Source of the DNA: JAPULR01 sp965238215
Lineage (GTDB): Bacteria > Chloroflexota > Dehalococcoidia > Lucifugimonadales > GCA-2712585
Assembly (NCBI GenBank): GCA_965238215.1
Contig: OZ250180.1
Location: 1,612,001-1,676,000 of the forward strand
DNA length: 64,000 bases
Reading direction: 5' to 3'
In this document: positions 1 through 7,222 of the stretch, piece by piece
Layout of the letters: each line of letters starts with the position of its first letter
How positions within the stretch are numbered: the first letter of the stretch is position 1
The notes under the pieces: generated by a model
What the model was told of the DNA's origin: nothing
Databases searched by the model: none
The model's input: only the letters and a program-made list of their open reading frames with translations
Program-made: the position numbers and the translations under genes

Positions 1-250
1 CCGGTGGGTATTCGGGGTATTCGTTATTTTTGCTGGTGGAAAAGAATCGGGGATTGTGGCAAGGCGGACGTAGTGCTGGGAGCGGGTTGAAGGCACGAGG
101 GCGAATGAATGTTCATGCGGGGATGATAACACTGAATGGGAGGTTTATGGAAGAGGCTGATGTCAGTGGGGAGATTCGCGGGAATGAAGGGGGAGGTGGG
201 TGAGGGCGTCCGGTTCCGGTGGTAGAATGGAGATGAAACGCAAACCGCAA
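1..250. repeat. Intergenic repeat, copy 1
   Basis: No convincing gene here. The stretch around 22-48 (ATTCGTTATTTTT then CTGGTGGAAAAGAATC) and the stretch around 101-160 (GAATGTTCATGCGGGGATGA) recur, with changes, at 960-1100, at 39965-40110 and in part at 47075-47105. These look like copies of one dispersed noncoding element rather than coding sequence. The open frames across it on the minus strand have no recognisable protein similarity. Confidence 0.5.
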
Positions 251-261
251 GGGCGTGAAAA

Positions 262-633
262 ATGGGCGCAACGCATGTAACTGTAGCAATACGCAATCCG
301 GCCGAACCAGACCGGGTGTGGGAAGGCCTGTTCCTGGTCGATACCGGCGCCATCGACTGCCTCGTGCCGCGCACAGCCCTGAAATCCATTGGCCTGCAAC
401 CGCAAGGAAAGCGAACCTACGAACTGGCCGACGGCAGCGAAATCCGATTTGACATCACGGTTGCCCGAGTAGAGTTCATGGGAGAGTTCGTCGGCGCAAC
501 CATCCTATTCGGGGAAGACGACGCCGAGCCCCTGTTGGGCGTGACCGCGCTGGCATCCGTGGGTATCGAGGTGGACCCCCTCAACCAGACGCTGAAACGG
601 CGGCCAGCCGTCCGGCTCAAGGGCTTCCGTTAA
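262..633 (+). CDS. Retropepsin-like (clan AA) aspartic protease family protein
   Basis: A 123-residue protein with the hallmark of single-domain clan AA aspartic proteases: a hydrophobic strand leading into LVDTGAIDCLVP near residues 26-37, so Asp28-Thr29-Gly30 would be the catalytic triplet. A second hydrophobic-hydrophobic-Gly motif appears near LLGVTAL around residue 91. Proteins of this size work as homodimers in the family and are often linked to toxin-antitoxin or stress contexts, but the substrate here is unknown. The ATG at 262 is chosen because the protein motif register starts immediately after it; no strong ribosome site is visible. It stands alone between repeat-rich intergenic regions. 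Confidence 0.7.
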   Translation: MGATHVTVAIRNPAEPDRVWEGLFLVDTGAIDCLVPRTALKSIGLQPQGKRTYELADGSEIRFDITVARVEFMGEFVGATILFGEDDAEPLLGVTALASVGIEVDPLNQTLKRRPAVRLKGFR

Positions 634-1107
634 CGACGGGGCATGTCCTAGCGCATCACCATCACCCCGCAAACCATCCCCCAAAGGGAGCTAACCCCCT
701 CAGACTTTCCCAAAGGGGGCAGGCTGAGAGTTGCATGTAATCCTGAGCCCACCGACCCTACAGCATTCAACATCGGCGAGATTATTCGCTGCTCTCAGGA
801 TGGCATTTGGGGAACGAGGGGTTGTTTGTGGGAAACGAGTGGGGTTTCGGGGTACTCGTTTCCGGGGTTTTAGCTTTGGGGAGGACTCGTTTGTGATAAC
901 GAGTATGGGGCGATTTGGGGGTGTTCCAGGCGTGGATCTGGTTGATTTGGGGGGGGGACTCGTTTCGTTTTTTCTGCCTGTGGAATCGAATCGCAGATTG
1001 GGAGAAGGCTGGGGTAGGGCCGGAGGGCAGGTTGGCGACACTGGGGCGAATGTATGTTCATGCGGGGATGATAGCATGGGATGGGGCGTTTGGGGAATGG
1101 GCGGATG
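634..1107. repeat. Repeat-rich intergenic region with ACTCGTTT/AAACGAGT motifs
   Basis: No supportable gene. Between about 806 and 966 the 8-mer ACTCGTTT, or its complement AAACGAGT, occurs repeatedly in both orientations, so the RNA could fold into alternative hairpins. The stretch 960-1100 is a second copy of the element seen at 1-250. A downstream region at 39860-40000 carries the same motif set. Confidence 0.45.
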
Positions 1108-3708
1108 TCAGGGCGCCCAGACGGTGAAGTTTTGGAAGTCTACGTCGCGGTTGCTGTTGTTGTAGAAGCCAGCCATGGCGGAGATTCCGCCGGATTCCAG
1201 GTTGAATTCGAGAATCAAGGTTGCCTCTAGATTGCTTTTGACGAAGAGCCATCCGGTGTCTCCCATGGCGATGAGGACTAGGTTATTCCGGTCAAGCGGG
1301 CCGTCTCGCCAGTTTGAAAGGCGGTCCGAACCCAATTCGGTGTATTCATTGTCTCCAGGGCTGCGGGTCTTGTGTGTCCAATAACCGCGGCTAACGGCGA
1401 CTACGTCAAGATGGCCAAAGACGGGGTTCCTGAATACGAAACCGTAATCCCACTCCCCAGATCGGGGATTGATGAACTCAGCCTCCGCCACAAAGTCCCG
1501 GGAGCTCAAACCGCTGTAATGTCCCCCGATTAATTCGTTATTGTGCCCAATAGTTCCACCAGTTGGGCCGTACCGCCGCCGAAGGTCGTAGCCCCTGAAG
1601 TTCTCGTATTCCGTCGATGCTCCGGCCCTTTCGCCGCCTGTGTAAGCGCCGGTTATGATAGCCACGTCTCCACTGACCTTAACGTCGCTCAGGTCGAAGG
1701 AAGCGATGAAGGTTTGGTTAACAAAGAGCCATCCCCGTTCTTCAAGCGCCACCACCATAAGGTGGTTCTGCTGACCTGCTTGTAGATTCAGGTTGGAGAC
1801 ATTCCCCGCGGCGACCTGAGTATACGGAGCGTCGCTGCCGGACTGCACGGCCCATCTGCCTCGACTGCTGATAATCACCTGCAGGAAGGGGGGATCGTCT
1901 TCAAAAAGATCGTATCTGAGGAAGAAGCCATAACTCCAGGGATGTTCAGAGGCGCCGTAGGGGTTGGTGAATGTCGCTTCCACCATCAAGTCGTCAAGGG
2001 AGACGTCGGCGAATTCGTCCTTGATGAACCCGTCGTCGGGGTTGTGTTGCAGCTGCCCGTTGAGCGGCCCAAAGTCATAATCCCCGCTGGGCGTTGGGGT
2101 GGGAGTCGAGCTTGGTGTTGGAGTCGGCGTAGGAGTGGGTGTGGGTGAAGGCGGAGCGGTCTTGAGGGTGTGCAGCTGCTCCTGGATAGTGGGGGCGGCG
2201 ACGGCGAATCCAACATTATCCACCGGCCTTCCGCTTTGGGTTTCTTCCTGCCGGAAGGTGTTGATGCCTAGAATCTGGCCGGTTTCGGAGAGCATCGGGC
2301 CGCCGCTGTTACCCGGATTGATGGCTGCATCCGTCTGGATAACGAGGCTTTGATGACTTTCGTCGTAGCGGATGGCGGAAACGATGCCCTTGGTGACCGT
2401 TGCTTCCCCTGGAAGCCCTAGAGGATAGCCCATGGCAAAGACATCATCGCCCGGATTGAGTTCAGAAATGTTTCCGAATGAAAGAGCGTGGAAGTCGCCG
2501 CAGCAGATACGCACTACGGCCAGATCACGCACAGAATCCGTGCCGAGAATTTCGGCGCTATAGGTAAAAGAGTCGTTAACCTCCACCTGGGTATCGCTTG
2601 CGTCCTCGATCACGTGGTAGTTGGTGAGAACCAGGGCAGCATCGTCGTCGACCTCGAAAATAACGCCGGACCCGGAGCCTTTGTCGGTACGAATCCTGAC
2701 GATTGAAGGGCGCACATCCTCTATCATGGCGCTGATGGTCGGCGTAGGTTCGGGCGTGGGGGTCGGCTCAGGGGTGGGGGTTGGAGTCGGAGTGGGCGTT
2801 GCCGTGGGCATCGGCGTGGGAGACGGCGTGGGCTGAGGCGTCGGCGTTGGGGTGGGAACCGGCGTTGGCGCAGGGGTGGGAATGGGGGTAGGGGTTGCAG
2901 TGGGAGGGGGGGTCGGCGTGGGCTGAGGGGTGGGCGTAGGAGTGGCAACAAGCGTTGGCGATGGGGTGGGAATGGGTGTAGGGGTAGCAGTGGGAGTGGA
3001 GGTCGGAGTGGGGGTTGCCGTTGGGATTGGGGTAGGTTCAGCGGTGGGCGTGGGCATTGGAGTCAGAACGGCAACGATGATGGGAGGCTCGGTGACGCCA
3101 GGGTAGTCCAGACTGAGATACCTGCGTTCGTCGGAAGTTGAGCCGGGGGAGGCATAAATCAAGATAAGGTCGTCTTCATCTACAGGAACCTGAAAGCAGA
3201 CCTTGCCTTCAATCTGGCCTCCTTTGGCGATTTCGCCTTCCAGCTGGTCGGGTATTGAACCGCAGGAGTGTATTACCGGGTTGTAGTCGCTGCGGCTGCT
3301 TCCCACCAGATGGAAGTGGGTATGACTAACGTTGACGGTGTCGGCGCCGGTAAGGTTGAAGATGCGAAGAGCTACCATGTAGTAACGATAGCCGGGTGGC
3401 GGAGCGGGATTGTCCGGGAAGGTCTGCAGGAGAAACGGCTGCGCGTCCTGCAAGACGCCGACGACCTGCACTTGCAGGCTGTTGGAGCCGACGAGGACAT
3501 TCCCGGCATCGTGGGGGTTGTCCAGGCTAGCGCCGGGGGGAAGGGGGGTGGAGATGGGAGTCGGGGTGGGCGTGGATATTGGCGACGCCTGGGTAGGAGT
3601 CGACACAGGGGTTGGGGCAGGCGTGGGGACGCTTCCGCCGCCGCAAGCGACGGCGACAAGGGCGGCGAGGAGGAGCCAGGACAGGAATTGAATCTTCAGC
3701 GTGTGCAT
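1108..3708 (-). CDS. Secreted lipoprotein: trypsin-like (HtrA/S1C type) protease with Pro-Thr linkers and two C-terminal sandwich domains
   Basis: An 866-residue exported protein. Residues 1-22 are a lipoprotein signal ending in a Cys at about 22 (ALVAVAC). Residues about 60-205 form a DUF4352-like beta domain. A Pro-Thr-rich linker covers about 215-325. A chymotrypsin-fold protease follows at about 330-515, with His365 in TNYHV, Asp395 in RDLAVV and Ser468 in GNSGGP, so the catalytic triad is complete. There is no PDZ domain. After a second Pro-Thr linker come two homologous domains of roughly 155 residues each (about 545-700 and 705-866), which look like LamG/jelly-roll folds. It probably acts on the cell surface as a protease tethered to a glycan- or protein-binding module. 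An extended -10 box lies about 30 bases upstream. A truncated second copy of the gene lies just upstream (see 3882-3956 and 5374-5505). Confidence 0.8.
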   Translation of the reverse strand: MHTLKIQFLSWLLLAALVAVACGGGSVPTPAPTPVSTPTQASPISTPTPTPISTPLPPGASLDNPHDAGNVLVGSNSLQVQVVGVLQDAQPFLLQTFPDNPAPPPGYRYYMVALRIFNLTGADTVNVSHTHFHLVGSSRSDYNPVIHSCGSIPDQLEGEIAKGGQIEGKVCFQVPVDEDDLILIYASPGSTSDERRYLSLDYPGVTEPPIIVAVLTPMPTPTAEPTPIPTATPTPTSTPTATPTPIPTPSPTLVATPTPTPQPTPTPPPTATPTPIPTPAPTPVPTPTPTPQPTPSPTPMPTATPTPTPTPTPEPTPTPEPTPTISAMIEDVRPSIVRIRTDKGSGSGVIFEVDDDAALVLTNYHVIEDASDTQVEVNDSFTYSAEILGTDSVRDLAVVRICCGDFHALSFGNISELNPGDDVFAMGYPLGLPGEATVTKGIVSAIRYDESHQSLVIQTDAAINPGNSGGPMLSETGQILGINTFRQEETQSGRPVDNVGFAVAAPTIQEQLHTLKTAPPSPTPTPTPTPTPSSTPTPTPSGDYDFGPLNGQLQHNPDDGFIKDEFADVSLDDLMVEATFTNPYGASEHPWSYGFFLRYDLFEDDPPFLQVIISSRGRWAVQSGSDAPYTQVAAGNVSNLNLQAGQQNHLMVVALEERGWLFVNQTFIASFDLSDVKVSGDVAIITGAYTGGERAGASTEYENFRGYDLRRRYGPTGGTIGHNNELIGGHYSGLSSRDFVAEAEFINPRSGEWDYGFVFRNPVFGHLDVVAVSRGYWTHKTRSPGDNEYTELGSDRLSNWRDGPLDRNNLVLIAMGDTGWLFVKSNLEATLILEFNLESGGISAMAGFYNNSNRDVDFQNFTVWAP

Positions 3709-3733
3709 GGTTGTATTGCAGATACGGGTTGGT

Positions 3734-3742
3734 ATTGTATCA
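3734..3742 (-). promoter_or_regulatory. Extended -10 promoter of the protease lipoprotein gene
   Basis: On the minus strand the sequence reads TGATACAAT, an extended -10 element (TGn plus TACAAT) about 25-34 bases before the ATG. No good -35 box is seen. The upstream region of the remnant paralogue keeps the same arrangement (TGATAGAAT, 5531-5539), so the promoter was copied together with the gene. Confidence 0.4.
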
Positions 3743-3881
3743 AAATGATTGAGAGGGAAAGCAGAATGGCCGCGGCGTTGTATGCCATTCTGAAGACCGG
3801 CGAGGAATGTGTAAGAGTCGGCGAGAGGGAGGGAGATTCCTCAAGGAAGGGCGGTTCCCGAACCGCCCCTACAGGAATGAC

Positions 3882-3956
3882 AGGGGCCGAGACGGTGAAG
3901 TTGCGGAAGTCTACGTCTTGGTTGATGTCTGAGTAGAAGCCGGCGATGGCGGCGAT
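3882..3956 (-). pseudogene. 3'-end remnant of a second protease-lipoprotein gene
   Basis: Translating the minus strand gives about 25 residues ending DFRNFTVSAP that match the final residues of the intact lipoprotein (DFQNFTVWAP), including the preceding AGFY segment. The stop codon that should follow has been lost. Nothing of the upstream protein remains in frame: at about 3957 the similarity stops and unrelated, AT-richer sequence begins. It is the 3' stump of a paralogue whose 5' stump lies at 5374-5505. Confidence 0.65.
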
Positions 3957-4040
3957 AGAGCTACAAGTCACAGTCACTTCCGATAACCGACCATCGAATC
4001 GTTGGCTGTCCTTCACACACACGTAGTTTCATCCACACCA

Positions 4041-5322
4041 TTACTTGGGCTGATTCAACCGATAAGAGCGATGACAATACCTTATTCTTGCCTCCGCCTT
4101 TCTCTGTACCCCACACTCTTCCAGTAGGCAAAGCACAATAAGCAAGTGCAATGAGTCCGCAAGCCAGATTATCTCATTCACATCTGCCCCACTACGGAGA
4201 CCACGATGCACTACCACATTGATGCGGGTCTGAACCACACGCTTTACCCACTTGTCGACATCTCCCACCAATTCCTTAAACACATCACCAGCATGCCGCG
4301 CAAGCACGGGTAGTTCCTTTGAAAGATTGAGGTTCTGTTTTCTCAACTGCATCCGTCTAAAAGCCTCGGCAGCCGTGCAAGCATTGAAGAACTCGCTCTC
4401 TGCGTATGGACTCGGTGCGTACATATTGCCAACTAGCGTACCTACGACGACCCGATAACGGCTTGCTACTTCCAACCACTTAAGCACCCCTTCCATGCCT
4501 CCAATATCATCAAATGTGAACATTGCGTTGCCGATACTCATTTCGCCGAATTGCTCGCCTGCAGAGTGACCAATAGATCGCATATAGGGTCTAACGGGCG
4601 GTCTCTTTTTTTCTCCTCTATCATCCCTTTGTTGCTCGTGTTCGAATGTTACCCCTGTCACGGCGGAGGGATGATCCAATCCCAGGGTAACCAAGTCTTG
4701 GAGCATTCGACACCAATTCATAAACCGGCTATAAGGCCACGGCTCCGCTAGGCGTAGGTCGAAATACAAATTCCCTCGGAGCATCGATTCTAGAAATTGA
4801 TCCCCATATTTGACCTGCCCATAGGTTAATCCTAGTTCACCGAAGTCGCCACTTACTACAGATAGTCGCTCAAAGGCGTTAAATTTATGGGCTATCCTTG
4901 GCCAGGCTTCTACTCGATCCTCGTATCCTGTGGGCTTGTTTGACGAAGGACGTATCCACTGCTCTAAGTATCGCAAGTGTAAAAAAAACGTTCTTAAATT
5001 GCAGCAGTTCGAGGTCGTCCCAATGCGAGCCAGCGAAGAATAGGTCTGAATGATACTTGTGCCGTGTTAGCCCTGATTGACCTCCGCTAGTATATTCCAC
5101 TTTAAGCCCATCAAAGTAACAATCTTCTAGCGCCAGCAATCGTCCCCCAGCGATTGCGTTCATACGAACTGGTGGGTTGCGACCTCTCGGCACAAAATCT
5201 TTGAACTTGCCGATCAAGCCCACATTAGCACCCTCAATGGGGTTAAACTTAAGCCGACCCGCTACCTTATCGTCTGGCTTATCCACCAACCAAAACAGAC
5301 CATCAACATCTAGGCGTTCCAC
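4041..5322 (-). CDS. ApeA-like HEPN antiphage defence protein, broken by a frameshift
   Basis: Two overlapping minus-strand frames (GTG 5322 to about 4982, then about 4980 to 4041) together make one protein of roughly 425 residues. The first begins GLFWLV then KVAGRLKF, the pattern of the ApeA N-terminal domain; the second carries the expected Leu-Glu-x-Trp continuation (RYLEQW). It ends in an all-alpha region with an R-x5-H motif (RINVVVH), the nuclease signature of HEPN domains. ApeA proteins are single-gene abortive-infection systems that cleave RNA. The frames join at a run of eight T on the coding strand; removing one T restores a single reading frame. The GTG start has a good AAGGAG six bases upstream. 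The gene sits inside the remains of a duplicated lipoprotein gene and is AT-richer than its neighbours, which suggests transfer. Family identity is by motif only. Confidence 0.55.
4981..4988 (-). other. Homopolymer tract at the ApeA-like frameshift
   Basis: Eight A on the plus strand (eight T on the coding strand) at exactly the place where the two halves of the ApeA-like frame meet. A T7 tract would give one continuous protein. It may be a sequencing error, a real inactivating mutation, a phase-variable tract, or a transcriptional-slippage site. Confidence 0.6.
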
Positions 5323-5373
5323 GTACGTCTCCTTGGCATACCAAAGTTACCTTCAAAAGTTGTATCCCGCTTT

Positions 5374-5505
5374 TCAAGACACCGCCTTGCTTCCCGAAAC
5401 CTTCGGAGTTGGGGCAGGGGTGGGGACGCTTCCGCCGGCGCAAGCGACTGAGATAAGGGCGGCGAGCACTAAGCAGGGAAGTAATAGAATCTTCAATGGG
5501 CGCAT
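5374..5505 (-). pseudogene. 5'-end remnant of the second protease-lipoprotein gene
   Basis: Starting at ATG 5505 the minus strand encodes MRPLKILLLPCLVLAALISV followed by Ala-Cys, then AGGSVPTPAPTP. This is a lipoprotein signal nearly identical in layout to the intact protease lipoprotein. Similarity ends at about 5398, after which a short run of unrelated residues leads to a stop. Sequence upstream of the ATG, including the -10 region, is also similar to the intact gene. With the 3' stump at 3882-3956 this shows that the middle of a paralogue was replaced by about 1.4 kb carrying the ApeA-like gene. Confidence 0.65.
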
Positions 5506-5656
5506 GGGTGTGTTGCAGATATCGCCTGTTATTCTATCAAAATGATTGCGACGGGAGACAGAATATCCGCGGCGATTGTGTTGAATGACATTCTGAGGCC
5601 CGGTGGCGAGCCCGTGATACAATGAAGGCTATCCCAGTGCCCCCAAGGAGCCGACC

Positions 5657-5956
5657 ATGGAAGCAGTGAACCCCAGCGCGAAGGGGCCCAGAACGATGAA
5701 TGCCTCCGAGTTCAGGGCTAAGTGCCTGAAGCTAATGGACGAGGTGGCGGAAAGCGGCGAAGAGATAATCATCACCAAGCGCGGGCGGCCAGTGTCCAAG
5801 CTGACGCCGTATAGGAAGAAGCCTTCCACCTTCTTGGCCGACGACAGCGAAAGGTTCCCCTTCCTCCGGGAAGTGAGTCGGTCCCTTGACCGTGGAGAAG
5901 GAGCCGATGTGGTGTGGGAGGCGGAACTCGGCCTGGTCGACGGCAAGCTACGTTAA
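5657..5956 (+). CDS. Phd/YefM-type antitoxin
   Basis: A 99-residue protein with the Phd/YefM fold signature: MNASEFRAKCLKLMDEV near residues 14-30, then EIIITKRGRPVSKLTP near residues 36-51. Such proteins bind their own promoter and neutralise a partner toxin with their disordered C-terminus. The ATG at 5657 has AAGGAG seven bases upstream; an internal ATG at 5696 is less well placed. The gene overlaps the PIN-domain toxin that follows, as expected for a co-translated pair. The downstream partner makes the antitoxin call secure, although the family of toxin it pairs with (VapC rather than Doc or YoeB) is a mixed pairing that is nonetheless common. Confidence 0.85.
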   Translation: MEAVNPSAKGPRTMNASEFRAKCLKLMDEVAESGEEIIITKRGRPVSKLTPYRKKPSTFLADDSERFPFLREVSRSLDRGEGADVVWEAELGLVDGKLR

Positions 5957-6348
5957 TCCTAGACACCCACGCGCTGATATGGTCCAGGAACCTCGATGCC
6001 CGGCTAGGCATGAGGGCAAGAAACGCTATTGAACAGACCTGGCAGTCCGACAGTGTTGCTGTGTCGGCATTCAGCTTTTGGGAAATTGCCATGCTGAGGT
6101 CAAAGGAGCGAATCGGATTTCCGGAAGATATCTCTCTCTGGCGGTTGAGCCTGTTGGACCAAGGCCTCATTGAGATTCCCGTTGACGGCGACATTGGAAT
6201 CTGCGCCAACCTCCTGCAGGACTTCCACGCCGACCCGGCCGACCGCATCATAGTAGCTACCGCCCTCCAGGGCCACCGCCTTGTCACGTCGGACGAGCGC
6301 ATACTCAACTGGTCCGGTAGCCTGGCCCGGCTGGACGCCAGAAAGTGA
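5914..6348 (+). CDS. PIN-domain ribonuclease toxin (VapC family)
   Basis: A 144-residue PIN-domain protein. The first acidic residue is Asp17 in LILDTHALIW, a conserved Glu lies in FSFWEIAML near residue 60, and an Asp lies in DPADRIIVATA near residue 108; together they would bind the Mg2+ of the nuclease centre. VapC toxins cleave tRNA or rRNA. The GTG at 5914 is chosen because AAGGAG lies seven bases before it; no later start leaves the first strand intact. The frame overlaps the antitoxin by 43 bases, so translation is probably coupled. Intact, with no missing motif. Confidence 0.85.
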   Translation: MGGGTRPGRRQATLILDTHALIWSRNLDARLGMRARNAIEQTWQSDSVAVSAFSFWEIAMLRSKERIGFPEDISLWRLSLLDQGLIEIPVDGDIGICANLLQDFHADPADRIIVATALQGHRLVTSDERILNWSGSLARLDARK

Positions 6349-6420
6349 GGGAAGCAGCGAATTGCCGAAAGGCCTGTGGCACAATATCATGAGACAGGCA
6401 GGACTTAAGGAGCGGAGATA

Positions 6421-6768
6421 ATGAAGTTAAGTTACGCCGTGGTCTTTGAACAAACGCCCAATAACTACTGTGCCTACGCGCCCGACGTCCCAGGCTGCGT
6501 TAGCGTCGGCGATACCTGGCCTGAGATGCAGGCGATGATTAGGGAGGCCCTCGCATTCCACATCGAAGGTATGGTGGAAAACGGGGAGGCGATCCCGGAG
6601 CCGCGAATGTCCCTGGAGGAGGCGATGGCCTACCACAGCCAGCCCCTCACAGAGGAGGAGAAGGCTTCTCTGGCAGAGTTTGGCGACGAGCCTCCCACCT
6701 TGTCGACAACCTTCGGAACAGTCGAAGTCGAAGTGGCCCTGCCGCAACCTGCGGCGAGCGGACCCTAA
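6421..6768 (+). CDS. HicB-like antitoxin, solo
   Basis: A 115-residue protein whose first 60 residues match the HicB fold: a beta strand (LSYAVVFEQ), the conserved APDVPGCVSVGDT segment and a helix (AMIREALAFHIEGM). HicB normally masks the HicA RNase and represses the operon. No HicA gene lies on either side, and there is no helix-turn-helix or ribbon-helix-helix tail that can be recognised; the C-terminus is Pro/Ala rich. AAGGAG lies nine bases before the ATG. It could be an orphan antitoxin or one of the many free-standing HicB-like proteins of unknown role. Confidence 0.7.
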   Translation: MKLSYAVVFEQTPNNYCAYAPDVPGCVSVGDTWPEMQAMIREALAFHIEGMVENGEAIPEPRMSLEEAMAYHSQPLTEEEKASLAEFGDEPPTLSTTFGTVEVEVALPQPAASGP

Positions 6769-7222
6769 CCACCCACACGTCATTCTGCTAACCCCTGCAT
6801 GTAATTTGGGGGTGATGACAGGCCTGGTGCGAGGGCGACGAGATTCTTCGCGGAGCCTCAGAATGACAGACACCATAGAATGGTAGAGGGAAGGGCGGTT
6901 CTTGGAGGGTGTCTCACAACTCCGGCACCTCTTAATTCACTCGATTCTGGATTCCGATCTTCGCCGGAATGACGGTCATCGGCGGCGTATTGATTAGCAT
7001 AATCGCTTTTTTCGCCGAATCTCGTTTCAGCGTTGTTTGTGGAAACCGTGGGCGCGAACTTCTGAAACAGGCTCCTCGAACCGCCCCTACAAGTTATCAA
7101 CAACTTCGGCTTCAACAACACAGGGCGGGATGGCGTTGGGCGGCGGCGGTTGCCGAAATTGCGCTTGCGTCTATAATAGCCTCAAGAACATCCCCACAGC
7201 ACTGAACCACGGGAGGCGCTTC
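6769..7222. repeat. Intergenic region with dispersed repeats
   Basis: Contains a GAGATTCTTC ... CAGAATGACAG element (about 6840-6868), a GGATTCCGATCTTCGCCGGAATGACGG-type element (about 6948-6974) and the two arms of a GGGCGGTTC / GAACCGCCCCTAC repeat, here split (about 6894 and 7078). All three families recur elsewhere in the window. No gene can be supported; the open frame that runs into the hydantoinase is an extension without coding signal. Confidence 0.5.

Noticed and set aside
3268..3936. Plus-strand 222-codon frame over the lipoprotein start
   Set aside because: Antisense to the signal peptide and linker of the lipoprotein, Gly/Arg-biased.
4976..4990. Programmed -1 ribosomal frameshift at the T-run
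   Set aside because: The two frames need a +1 shift (one T removed), which does not fit the usual -1 slippery heptamer.
7037..7222. N-terminal extension of the hydantoinase open frame
   Set aside because: It runs through dispersed repeats, and the ATG at 7223 has a good ribosome site and fits the family start.
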